A DNA stretch of 39,123 nucleotides from Novosphingobium nitrogenifigens DSM 19370 (GTDB lineage: Bacteria > Pseudomonadota > Alphaproteobacteria > Sphingomonadales > Sphingomonadaceae): assembly GCF_000192575.1 (NCBI RefSeq), contig NZ_GL876927.1:6111-45233 (forward strand), read 5' to 3'. The position numbers were made by a program, and so were the translations under genes. Position 1 is the stretch's first letter, and each line of letters starts with the position of its first letter. Positions 16,627 through 23,178 of this stretch are shown one piece after another. A model generated the notes under the pieces. The model worked only from the letters and a program-made list of their open reading frames with translations. It made no database searches and was not told where the DNA came from.

Positions 16627-16917
16627 TCATTCCCCGACCGGGCTTTGGCCATATTTACGCAGCACATCATCGAAAGCCTCGGCCATCAGTTCTTGAAGGC
16701 TAAGTCCATGTCTGCGGGCGCAGACATGCATGGATAGCGACATTTCGCGCGAGAAGTAGGCAGCTATGGCCTTGCGACCTGTGCGGCTGTTAGATTTGGC
16801 TGGGGTGTTGGTCGGTATGGATGTAGCGCCAGCCCCTCCAATGCCAAGCACATCGACCTTAGATTCCGGCTCTGGACTGGCTTTTGGCTTGTCGGCAAGA
16901 TTCGCAAAGCGGCTCAT
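16627..16917 (-). CDS. RHH (ribbon-helix-helix) partner of ParA, copy 1
   Basis: A 96-residue protein starting at the ATG at 16917, which has a GAGGGA site 7 nt upstream inside the parA stop region; an earlier in-frame ATG overlaps parA. The N-terminal half is basic and unstructured (SRFANLADKPKAS, Gly/Ala/Pro-rich). The C-terminal half, RTGRKAIAAYFSREMSLSMH and LSLQELMAEAFDDVLRKYG, fits a ribbon-helix-helix fold (strand, helix, helix). Small ParA plus a downstream RHH protein is the type Ib (ParF-ParG) partition layout, in which the RHH protein binds the centromere and represses the operon. Copy 2 (30606-30896) is nearly identical in the RHH half but differs in the linker. Function is inferred from order and fold. 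Confidence 0.7.
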   Translation of the reverse strand: MSRFANLADKPKASPEPESKVDVLGIGGAGATSIPTNTPAKSNSRTGRKAIAAYFSREMSLSMHVCARRHGLSLQELMAEAFDDVLRKYGQSPVGE

Positions 16918-16921
16918 TTGC

Positions 16922-17569
16922 TCACACTCCCTCATGTGCGGCGGTGGACATTGTCACATGTGTGATGGTCCACAAGTGTAGAGCGGTGATCTCGGCAGCA
17001 GCCTTGCCATTGGGTTCGAACTCAATCACCGAAGCGCCCGCTGCACTGGCATGGCGATAAACAGCCCGGTCCGGCAGGATGTACAGGCAAGCCTTGATGC
17101 CGAAACCCTGCACCAGTTCAACCGCCTCCTCATACATGCGCGGTGCATGAGGCGGACCAGCGGTAAAGACCACATAGGCAGGCTTGTCGAACAATCGCAC
17201 CAGGCTCACCGTGGTCTTGATTGCTGCCAGATCAAAGGCGCTGGGACGGCAAGGGACTAGCACCAGATCGGCCACCTCGACCGCTCTGCTGGCTGCGCTA
17301 TCGGCATGGGGCGGCGTGTCGATCACGATAAAGGTCGCGCCTTGGCGCTGGGCGGCCTCGGCCTTAGCCTGGATACGTGGCGGGGCGCTGTCGATCACCT
17401 CAGGCGCCTTGTCGGCGCGCCATGCGCCCCATTGGCTGGCAGTGGCCTGCGGATCGGTGTCAATAATGAGGGCAACGGCGCCAGCGGCTTCAGCGGCGGC
17501 GGCTAGGTTCACGGAAAGGGTGGTCTTACCCGAACCGCCCTTCTGGCTGACGATGGCTATAATGGTCAT
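16922..17569 (-). CDS. parA: ParA partition ATPase, copy 1
   Basis: A 215-residue P-loop ATPase of the small ParA/ParF type. Walker A is KGGSGKTT (10-17, deviant with a second Lys at 10), the Walker A' motif is DTDPQ (37-41) and Walker B is FIVIDTPPH (80-88). There is no N-terminal DNA-binding domain, as in type Ib systems. It would form filaments or patches on the nucleoid and pull the RHH-bound plasmid. It lies between repC (upstream, 58-bp gap with 8-bp repeats) and the RHH gene (4-bp gap), all transcribed leftward as one operon. Copy 2 at 30901-31548 differs at few positions; the C-terminal tail is the most variable part. Intact. Confidence 0.9.
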   Translation of the reverse strand: MTIIAIVSQKGGSGKTTLSVNLAAAAEAAGAVALIIDTDPQATASQWGAWRADKAPEVIDSAPPRIQAKAEAAQRQGATFIVIDTPPHADSAASRAVEVADLVLVPCRPSAFDLAAIKTTVSLVRLFDKPAYVVFTAGPPHAPRMYEEAVELVQGFGIKACLYILPDRAVYRHASAAGASVIEFEPNGKAAAEITALHLWTITHVTMSTAAHEGV

Positions 17570-17592
17570 GGGGATTTCCTTGCCCGTTCACA

Positions 17593-17624
17593 TGTGGACG
17601 TTTGGACAGGTGAGAGGCTGGACA
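17593..17624. repeat. Octad repeats between repC and parA, copy 1
   Basis: Four contiguous 8-bp units share the pattern NNTGRRMN: three read TGGAC and the third TGAGA, at TGGAC positions 17595, 17603 and 17619. The same units at the same spacing occur in copy 2. RHH repressors often bind such octad or heptad arrays, so this is the candidate operator and centromere of the parA-RHH pair. Confidence 0.55.
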
Positions 17625-17627
17625 GCA

Positions 17628-18833
17628 TCACCCGTCAGGTGTGACGCGCCGCTCCACGCTGGCCATCAGCCTCGCGGTCAGATGGGCCATTGGGCCAGCC
17701 TGCGGCTCGGTAGTCTGCTTAGGCGCAGGGGATTGTGATGGCGCCTGCTGGGCGCTGCGCTCGGTGACACGGAACAGACCAGCGAGATTCACGCCTGCCG
17801 AGCCCGCCCGCCGCACCATGCCCGCCAAGCAGCGCGCTGGAGAGCCCACGCGATAGCGATGGCCCGGCGGCAGTTCGGCATTCCGGTCGATCAGCAACAC
17901 ACTAAGTGCTGCCCGTTCCCGGCCGAACTGCTGGCAAGCCCGGCCCCAGGTGCTCTGGGCGATGCCAAGCCGACCACAACTGCGCCACGACGCCTCGACG
18001 AGGTTGGGCCAGGTCGGCCTGCCCAGCGCCTCGACGATGCCACGATAGCTCTCGGTGGCCACCACCAGCGCGGTCACGGGCCGGATGCGCTCGAGTGGAT
18101 CGCGTGCTGGCGCGGTACGCTTTCGTGGTGAGTTTTGGTTCTGTATATTGGGTGCGCAATTTTCTTCCGGCGCGTCGGAAGTTTTCAGTGCACGGGGATC
18201 GGGTTCCGGCCCAGAATCCGAACGATGTTCGATGGCTGCGAGCATGGCGGACAAGGCCTCTCGGATGGCGATTAGGCGGTCGATGTTGCTGATCCGCGCC
18301 GTGCGGCCGTCTGGCAGGATGGTCTCGGCCCGCTCACGCAGATCATCGTCACCCGCCTCGCGGATGCGCTGGCCCAACTGGCGGATCTCGGCACGACATT
18401 GTTGAATGGAGCGTGCTTGCAATTCCTGCGCCTTGGCCTTGGCTTGCATCTCGGCAAAGCGTTCGACCAGCGGGGCCAGATTGATGCCCGCAGCCCAGAC
18501 CACGATCCCGTCCTGCCGGTCGCCAGCGCGCTCGCCGTTGATGCCGGCATTGCGGACGATGAAGCCTACCTTCTCCAACTCCCGCTCGGCGGAATTGATC
18601 GACCGTGGCGTCAGCCCCAAGGCTTCGGCAAAGCGGCAGGCTTGCGTCCAGACCGCGCAGATGCGGCCCGACAAGTAGTCGCCATCCATCGTCTTGAGGA
18701 CGTAGTGCCGAACCAAAGCTACGGCTGTCGAAGAGAGCCCAAAGCCTGGCCTCGCCACCTGCTCAAACAGACGCAGCAGATCGAACCTGCCAACGCCTGA
18801 TGGCAGGCCCCTATGGGAAAGGGTGGTACTCAT
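17628..18833 (-). CDS. repC: RepC-family plasmid replication initiator, copy 1
   Basis: A 401-residue initiator. The N-terminal winged-helix region contains STAVALVRHYVLKTMDGDY, SGRICAVWTQACRFAEALGL, TPRSINSAERELEKVGFIVR and the RepC hallmark GIVVWAAGINLAPLVERF. A helical linker follows (IQQCRAEIRQLGQRIREAG, AETILPDGRTARI). The C-terminal domain holds WPNLVEASWRSCGRLGIAQS and GYRVGSPARCLAGMVR-like sequence typical of the RepC C-terminus. RepC proteins initiate replication of repABC plasmids from an origin inside their own gene. There is no repA-repB upstream; parA follows instead. A GGGGGAGGGG ribosome-binding site precedes the ATG. Copy 2 (31631-32824) is roughly 85-90 percent identical by eye. 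Intact; whether it drives replication here is not shown. Confidence 0.85.
   Translation of the reverse strand: MSTTLSHRGLPSGVGRFDLLRLFEQVARPGFGLSSTAVALVRHYVLKTMDGDYLSGRICAVWTQACRFAEALGLTPRSINSAERELEKVGFIVRNAGINGERAGDRQDGIVVWAAGINLAPLVERFAEMQAKAKAQELQARSIQQCRAEIRQLGQRIREAGDDDLRERAETILPDGRTARISNIDRLIAIREALSAMLAAIEHRSDSGPEPDPRALKTSDAPEENCAPNIQNQNSPRKRTAPARDPLERIRPVTALVVATESYRGIVEALGRPTWPNLVEASWRSCGRLGIAQSTWGRACQQFGRERAALSVLLIDRNAELPPGHRYRVGSPARCLAGMVRRAGSAGVNLAGLFRVTERSAQQAPSQSPAPKQTTEPQAGPMAHLTARLMASVERRVTPDG
18128..18200. other. Candidate oriV inside repC, copy 1
   Basis: An AT-rich stretch within the GC-rich repC gene that includes GTTCTGTATATTGGGT (18138-18153) and a 6-bp inverted repeat CTTCCG/CGGAAG (18164-18181) flanked by TTTT. 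It is nearly identical in copy 2 while flanking codons differ. In repABC plasmids the origin has been located inside repC in an AT-rich part, so this is the best origin candidate. Function is inferred. Confidence 0.45.
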
Positions 18834-18858
18834 AGCGCCCCTCCCCCACCAATGGCGC

Positions 18859-18887
18859 TTGCCACCGAGTCACGGGAGCGATAGGAT
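18859..18887 (+). promoter_or_regulatory. Antisense promoter in the repC leader, copy 1
   Basis: TTGCCA (18859-18864), a 17-nt spacer and TAGGAT (18882-18887) point rightward, opposite to repC. The same element in copy 2 reads TTGTCA-N17-TAAGAT, closer to consensus, which argues for a conserved promoter. Confidence 0.5.
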
Positions 18888-18893
18888 TCCGCC

Positions 18894-18954
18894 ATAACCG
18901 AACAGCTATTCCAACAGCCGCTGCGAAAGGTTGCCGCCCTTTCAGCGGTTTTTT
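18894..18954 (+). ncRNA. Candidate antisense RNA controlling repC, copy 1
   Basis: A transcript from the promoter at 18859-18887 would run about 60 nt and end in a hairpin plus six T (18918-18954). It is complementary to the repC mRNA leader, 61-121 nt before the repC start codon. Countertranscribed RNAs in just this position control RepC synthesis and incompatibility in repABC plasmids. Here the RNA is inferred from promoter and terminator only. Confidence 0.5.
18918..18954 (+). terminator. Rho-independent terminator of the antisense RNA, copy 1
   Basis: Stem CCGCT/AGCGG continues into GAAAGG/CCTTTC with a small bulge, loop TTGCCGC, then T6 (18949-18954). Copy 2 keeps the stem with paired changes (GAAGGG/CCCTTC), so the structure is conserved. 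Confidence 0.65.
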
Positions 18955-19044
18955 GCTGACCTGACGGCGGCCCCTCACCCGGATCATGTTTGGGCAAGAC
19001 ACGGAGCGTAATGTTTGCCAGGGCCCTTGCACAGAGAGCCTCCG

Positions 19045-19092
19045 CGTACGCAGGTAGAGCGTACAAGAGAGACCCTCGTACAAAGCTCGTAC
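19045..19092. repeat. Four CGTAC boxes, left arm of att site 1
   Basis: CGTAC occurs at 19045 (as palindromic CGTACG), 19060, 19077 and 19088. Spacings of 15, 17 and 11 are exactly repeated in copy 2 (33035, 33050, 33067, 33078), and the distance to the tRNA fragment is identical. These are candidate recombinase arm-type sites or, alternatively, iterons of the replication module. Confidence 0.55.
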
Positions 19093-19154
19093 ACGGCAAT
19101 TTTGGAGCCCCGATTTTATCGCGTAATTTCAAGATACTTACGCGAAATCGCAAT

Positions 19155-19204
19155 TCCCCTTCACACGGGTGGGGTCGCAGGTTCAATCCCTGCCGCGCCC
19201 ACCA
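19155..19204 (+). other. 3' half of tRNA-Val(CAC), attachment site 1
   Basis: From the anticodon loop (TTCACAC, anticodon CAC) through variable loop, T arm (GCAGG-TTCAATC-CCTGC) and 3' acceptor strand CGCGCCC to A-CCA, this is the 3' part of a tRNA-Val. No matching 5' half (D arm, GGGCGCG) lies upstream, so it is not a working tRNA but an att remnant made by integration at the tRNA 3' end. It sits between repC of the left module and the recombinase gene of the right element. An inverted repeat CGCGTAA/TTACGCG (19119-19145) borders it on the left. Confidence 0.8.
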
Positions 19205-19233
19205 TAAAATCCCAAAATAACAGGATTTTATGG
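19202..19233. repeat. Inverted repeat starting in the tRNA CCA, site 1
   Basis: CCATAAAATCC (19202-19212) and its exact complement (19223-19233) form an 11-bp perfect stem with a 10-nt loop. The left arm uses the CCA end of the tRNA fragment. It may be a tRNA terminator or a recombinase core site. Confidence 0.6.
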
Positions 19234-19946
19234 CTGGATTGAGAAAAATCTCTCCAACGTTTCAATGCAGAAACTTACGACAATTTACGGGGTCAGAGTT
19301 CTAGCAGATCTCCGGGAAATTTAGGATTTCCGCCGCTCAGATTCGTGGAGTGACGGCAGCTTCGTACGAACTTCGTACGTAAGCAAATCTGCCCTGGACA
19401 CCCAGGATTTGCCAAACACCGCAGTTTTCCTATGCCCTGTGAGCCTATGGTAGTTTAGAGCACACCCTTAAGCGGCTGAGCTCTAAACGGCCATATTGGT
19501 GTACTCCCCCTGCAATTAGGAATGAAAATGGCAAAATTCTTAGAAGCGAGCCACTTCCCCAGGGAGCCCAATTTTGGGAATTTTCCAACCGATTTAGAAC
19601 CAAAAAGGCTACTCGACAGAAGATCTCGCAGCAATTTCTAAGACACAAGTCCAGACGCTATGAAGGCAGCTACGACACAATGCGTTCGATAAGAAATTTC
19701 TAATTGAATGCATTGGGCTATAAAGGATCTTTAGTTTGAGGCAATGAATACCCGAGCAAGAGGATCAACCCACGATAGCACGATCATTTCAAGCACATGC
19801 ACACCCTCAGTCGATTATAGCTACTGAGAAATTGGGTCATAAACCGCCCTCCCCCATATACCTGCGGACGAGAGGTCGATAGGGAGCGCGCCCCTCGGTG
19901 TCGCCACCATGAATGACAACCTCTCGATCCCGGATCCCTATTTTCA
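19205..19946. other. 742-bp gene-free, AT-richer leader of the recombinase
   Basis: No convincing gene on either strand. It is clearly less GC-rich than its neighbours. It contains the inverted repeat 19202-19233, two CGTACG boxes (19363, 19374) and a 9-bp inverted repeat GTTTAGAGC/GCTCTAAAC (19453-19461 and 19480-19488). This is the expected place for the recombinase promoter, its regulators and attachment-arm sites. Confidence 0.6.
19363..19379. repeat. Two CGTACG boxes, right arm of att site 1
   Basis: CGTACG at 19363-19368 and 19374-19379, 11 bp apart, the first inside the palindrome TTCGTACGAA. The 11-bp spacing equals that of the last two boxes left of the tRNA fragment. No CGTAC is seen to the right of site 2, as expected if that side is chromosome. 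Confidence 0.5.
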
Positions 19947-21914
19947 ATGCAATCTTCCAAGGCCGCAGCGCGCGGTAAACGTGCCGAACAAAAGCCTGCC
20001 GCTGCCTCATCGACCAATCGCCCCGGACCAAAGGCCGCGCCTGTAGTCGAGTTCCCCGAACCGCTGTTCGCCGACTGGATTGAACCCGGCACCTTTCATG
20101 ACGCGCTGGCCTTGCACATGCAGCGCCATGGTGACAGCTGCTGGCAGTTATGGCGCGGCATCATCCGGCCCGGGGACACATTCAACCGGCACACGATTCA
20201 GAACTGGGTCGCTGGCTCCCGCATCCCGCGCACACTTTCCAGCCTGCAAATGCTCAATCGGATCGAGCATCGCTATCGCCTGCCAGAAGGGTATTTCCGC
20301 GCCATGCTGCCCCACCAGACCCGGGCGCCGGGTGGCCTCAAACTGAAGGGTGTTGTCGCCTCGGAACAGCGCCGACTTGCCTGGCACCTGCCCGATGATT
20401 TCAACCTGCGCCCTTTGAAAGAACGTAACGATATCCTTGCCTGGGTGCGCGAACACATCCTGTCGGGCGCCACGGACTACCGCCGTTTTCAGGCTGCCGC
20501 GATGAAACAGCGCTATGCCATTCGCTTTCCGGCCCTGACTGGCAGAAGACCAACCAAAAACATTATCCCCGATGGCGTCGATCCGGACTTGTTGGCCGCC
20601 GCGAGGGATGCTCCGCCCGGGTTGGCCAAGGAAATGGCCGACTTGGTGCGTTTCAAGACCGCCACGCTCACCGCTATCGGCTTTCGCCGTAGCGGTGTTT
20701 GGAATGAGGAAACCTCGGCCCAGAGAATTGAGCATTTTGGGCTGATGTTTGGCGCGCTGGCCGCGGCGCCCAAAGGCGAAGTGGCTGGCTTCGGCGTACC
20801 TCTGGCCGATCTGAGCTTCGGGCTTTTGATCTTCCCAACGGTTTGGGACTGGTATGTCCAATGGCGAGAGCGACGTCGCGGCTTCTACACGGGTTGGGAA
20901 GCCGACATGCTGCGCCTGATCGGTTCGCTGACGAGGCCAGAGACAGGCTGGATCCGCCAGACCCCGCGATTGGCGGAAAGGCTGTGCCCGATCCCCAACC
21001 TGATTTCTGCGGAGGAAATCGAGGCCGCGCGGCAGGACTGGGAGGCCGCCTGCGACACTGTCCATACCCATGTGCTCGCCCGCGCCCGCGAAATTGAGCG
21101 GGTGGCGCAAGTTCACCGTGATCCCTTCGAGCCGATCCTGCCCATTCTCGAGGCAGACAGCCCGGTGGGCGAATATCGCAAGATCACCGAGGAAATCCTG
21201 CGCACCCTGCCCGATGAGCGCCGCTATCCACGGCAGACCGCCGAAGCGATCCGGTCCTTTCTGATGCTGCGTCTGGGCCTGCATCTTGGTCTGCGGCAGA
21301 AGAACCTGCGGCAGTTGATGGTGTGCCTGCCCGGCAGGCCGCCCCGCACCGAACGTCAGTTGGAAAGTTTGAAGCGCGGCGAAATCCGCTGGAGCGACCG
21401 CGCCGATGGCTGGGAGGTGCTGATCCCCGCCGTCGCCTTCAAGAACGCGGATTCCTCGTTCTTTTCTGGGCGGCCATTCCGCCTCGTGTTGCCCGATCTG
21501 GGCGATCTCTATCGACATCTGGCGGCCTATATCGAACGCCATCGTGCCGCCCTGTTGGCGGAGGCCGAAGACCCCGGCACGCTATTCGTCAAAACCGTGA
21601 AGGCAACAAGCCGCGATGCCGCCTACGACCAGAACACCTTCTACGAAGCGTGGCGTTTGGCCATCCAGCGCTATGGCATCTGGAACCCATATACCGGCCG
21701 GGGCGTGATCAAGGGCCTGCTGCCCCACGGCCCCCACAACATCCGCGACGTGCTGGCCACCCACATCCTGAAACAGACCGGCTCCTATGAGCAGGCCAGC
21801 TATGCCATTCAGGACACGCCGGAAATGGTTGCCAAGCACTATGGGCGGTTCTTCCCGCAGGACAAAGCGGCGCTGGCTGCGACCATCTTGAACCAGGTCT
21901 GGTTGGCGGCTTGA
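19947..21914 (+). CDS. Large tyrosine recombinase (integrase), probable element integrase
   Basis: A 655-residue protein. The C-terminal third carries the tyrosine recombinase signature: Arg in LRLGLHLGLRQKNLRQLM (R about 450), the box HGPHNIRDVLATH (H597, R600) and the nucleophile in AKHYGRFF (Y about 632). The long N-terminal part (residues 1-400) contains a helix-rich core with WRGIIRPGDTFNRHTIQNWV and WDWYVQWRERRRGFYTGWE. It does not match the short arm-binding/SAM-like domain of lambda-type integrases, so it belongs to the large recombinases seen on alphaproteobacterial elements. It starts 743 bp right of the tRNA-Val fragment and reads away from it, the usual position of an integrase beside its att site. 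Start at ATG 19947; no strong ribosome-binding site. Confidence 0.82.
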   Translation: MQSSKAAARGKRAEQKPAAASSTNRPGPKAAPVVEFPEPLFADWIEPGTFHDALALHMQRHGDSCWQLWRGIIRPGDTFNRHTIQNWVAGSRIPRTLSSLQMLNRIEHRYRLPEGYFRAMLPHQTRAPGGLKLKGVVASEQRRLAWHLPDDFNLRPLKERNDILAWVREHILSGATDYRRFQAAAMKQRYAIRFPALTGRRPTKNIIPDGVDPDLLAAARDAPPGLAKEMADLVRFKTATLTAIGFRRSGVWNEETSAQRIEHFGLMFGALAAAPKGEVAGFGVPLADLSFGLLIFPTVWDWYVQWRERRRGFYTGWEADMLRLIGSLTRPETGWIRQTPRLAERLCPIPNLISAEEIEAARQDWEAACDTVHTHVLARAREIERVAQVHRDPFEPILPILEADSPVGEYRKITEEILRTLPDERRYPRQTAEAIRSFLMLRLGLHLGLRQKNLRQLMVCLPGRPPRTERQLESLKRGEIRWSDRADGWEVLIPAVAFKNADSSFFSGRPFRLVLPDLGDLYRHLAAYIERHRAALLAEAEDPGTLFVKTVKATSRDAAYDQNTFYEAWRLAIQRYGIWNPYTGRGVIKGLLPHGPHNIRDVLATHILKQTGSYEQASYAIQDTPEMVAKHYGRFFPQDKAALAATILNQVWLAA

Positions 21915-22057
21915 ACGCGCCTCGTTCTCTGGACTAGCGTCTCCATGCGCGATCAAACCACAGAGGGGGACGAGGGCAATCCAGTCAGCGCGTTCACATT
22001 TCGTTGCGAATATTTCGATTATGCGCTATTGGATAAATCCAAGACGGAGAGCCTGCC

Positions 22058-22516
22058 ATGACCCTACCTGCCCATTCCGAGCCTTTCGGTGGTCGCCTGC
22101 CCTCTGCCGATGATCGCCAGATCGCCAACCAATTGCGCCAAATTCTGGCGGCGCATAAAGCTGGCGACGCCACGTTGCGCTTGCAGGTGCCAGAGGAGCG
22201 CCAACCGGTCGAGATCACATTGACCCCGGCAATGTCCGATCTCCTGCTCGACGTTTTGCGCCATGTTGGCAGCGGTCATGCTGTAACACTCGTGCCGATC
22301 CAGGAACTTCTGACCACGCAACAGGCGGCGGATCTGCTCAATGTCTCGCGTCCGCATCTGATCAAGCTGCTCGAGCAGCAGGCCATGCCGCATTCGCTGG
22401 TTGGCCGGCACCGGCGTGTGCGCGCCGAAGACGTGTTCGCCTACAAGGCCAAGCGAGATGCGGAACGCGGTCAGGCACTTGATGATCTGATCGCAGGCGA
22501 TGCCGATCTGATCTGA
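22058..22516 (+). CDS. HTH (excisionase-fold) antitoxin of a PIN-toxin pair
   Basis: A 152-residue protein. The C-terminal half has a MerR/excisionase-type winged HTH: LLTTQQAADLLNVSRPHLIK followed by LLEQQAMPHSLVGRHRRVRA and EDVFAYKAKRD. The N-terminal half is helical (RQIANQLRQILAAHKAGD) followed by a stretch rich in beta. The gene is followed after 8 nt by a PIN-domain gene, and this pair is a known type II toxin-antitoxin layout (excisionase-family antitoxin plus PIN_3 toxin). It would neutralise the toxin and repress the operon. In an element with a partition module it could add post-segregational stability. Confidence 0.8.
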   Translation: MTLPAHSEPFGGRLPSADDRQIANQLRQILAAHKAGDATLRLQVPEERQPVEITLTPAMSDLLLDVLRHVGSGHAVTLVPIQELLTTQQAADLLNVSRPHLIKLLEQQAMPHSLVGRHRRVRAEDVFAYKAKRDAERGQALDDLIAGDADLI

Positions 22517-22524
22517 CGCCAGCC

Positions 22525-23115
22525 ATGTTTGCCAATCGATATACCGCCCTCGTCGATGCCTGTTCGCTGGTCAGCATCTGGCGCCGCAATCTGCTTTTGA
22601 GCTTGGCGGAAGCCGAATTTTTCCGGCTGCGCTGGTCGCAAACCATTTTGGACGAGACAGAAAGGGCATTGGCCAAGCTTCACCACCAGCGTGGCAACGC
22701 TGACGGTGACGCCCGTGCACGCAAGGCTATTGCGGCAATGACAAAGGCCTTTCCCGAGGCGATGGTTGATGACTTTGCTCAGCTTCTGGCCAATCCTCTC
22801 GGACTGCCGGATCCGAACGACGAGCACGTTATTGCTGCGGCGGTCAAAACTCAGGCTCAGGCCATCGTCACCGAGAACATCTCTGATTTTCCTGCCGAAC
22901 TGCTGGGCAGACTAAACCTCGAAGCCCGCACCGCTGATGAGTTCATTGCGGACACCATCGCGCTGGAGGAAGGCCTTGCCATCCCGGCGATCCGCAACAT
23001 GCGCTTACGCCTCAAGCGGCCTGAGATGGACGCCAGCGACCTATTGCGATCATTCGAAGCCCATGGATTGTTCGAGACCGTCACCGTGCTGACCCAGCAC
23101 AGCGGCTCGATCTGA
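22525..23115 (+). CDS. PIN-domain toxin (endoribonuclease)
   Basis: A 196-residue protein with a PIN domain in its first 130 residues. The acidic active-site residues can be placed: Asp11 in ALVDACSLVS, a Glu in ILDETERAL (43-46), Asp in LPDPNDEHVIAAA (96-99) and Asp121 in TENISDFP. These form the metal-dependent RNase centre of PIN toxins. The C-terminal extension (ADEFIADTIALEEG to the end) is typical of the PIN_3 group. It is translationally close to the upstream antitoxin. Intact. Targets are unknown. Confidence 0.82.
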   Translation: MFANRYTALVDACSLVSIWRRNLLLSLAEAEFFRLRWSQTILDETERALAKLHHQRGNADGDARARKAIAAMTKAFPEAMVDDFAQLLANPLGLPDPNDEHVIAAAVKTQAQAIVTENISDFPAELLGRLNLEARTADEFIADTIALEEGLAIPAIRNMRLRLKRPEMDASDLLRSFEAHGLFETVTVLTQHSGSI

Positions 23116-23178
23116 ACGCTGCTGCCCTCAGTCGCGGCGCTTCGTAAGACCGGAGCTTTACCGCCGACGCTTTCGCCT

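Larger units (their letters stand above)
1..19204. mobile_element. Probable right part of a second, tandem element carrying metal resistance
   Basis: The sequence left of 19204 ends in the same order as the element to its right: RHH, parA, repC, CGTAC boxes, tRNA-Val fragment. The simplest reading is a tandem insertion behind one tRNA-Val gene, with the metal-resistance genes as cargo and the left end outside the window. The intact tRNA-Val would then lie to the left. The membership of 1-16240 in this element is inference from position alone. Confidence 0.45.

Noticed and set aside
19110..19204. Complete tRNA gene at att site 1
   Set aside because: Only the anticodon loop, T arm and 3' acceptor strand are present; no D arm or GGGCGCG 5' strand occurs in the 60 nt before.
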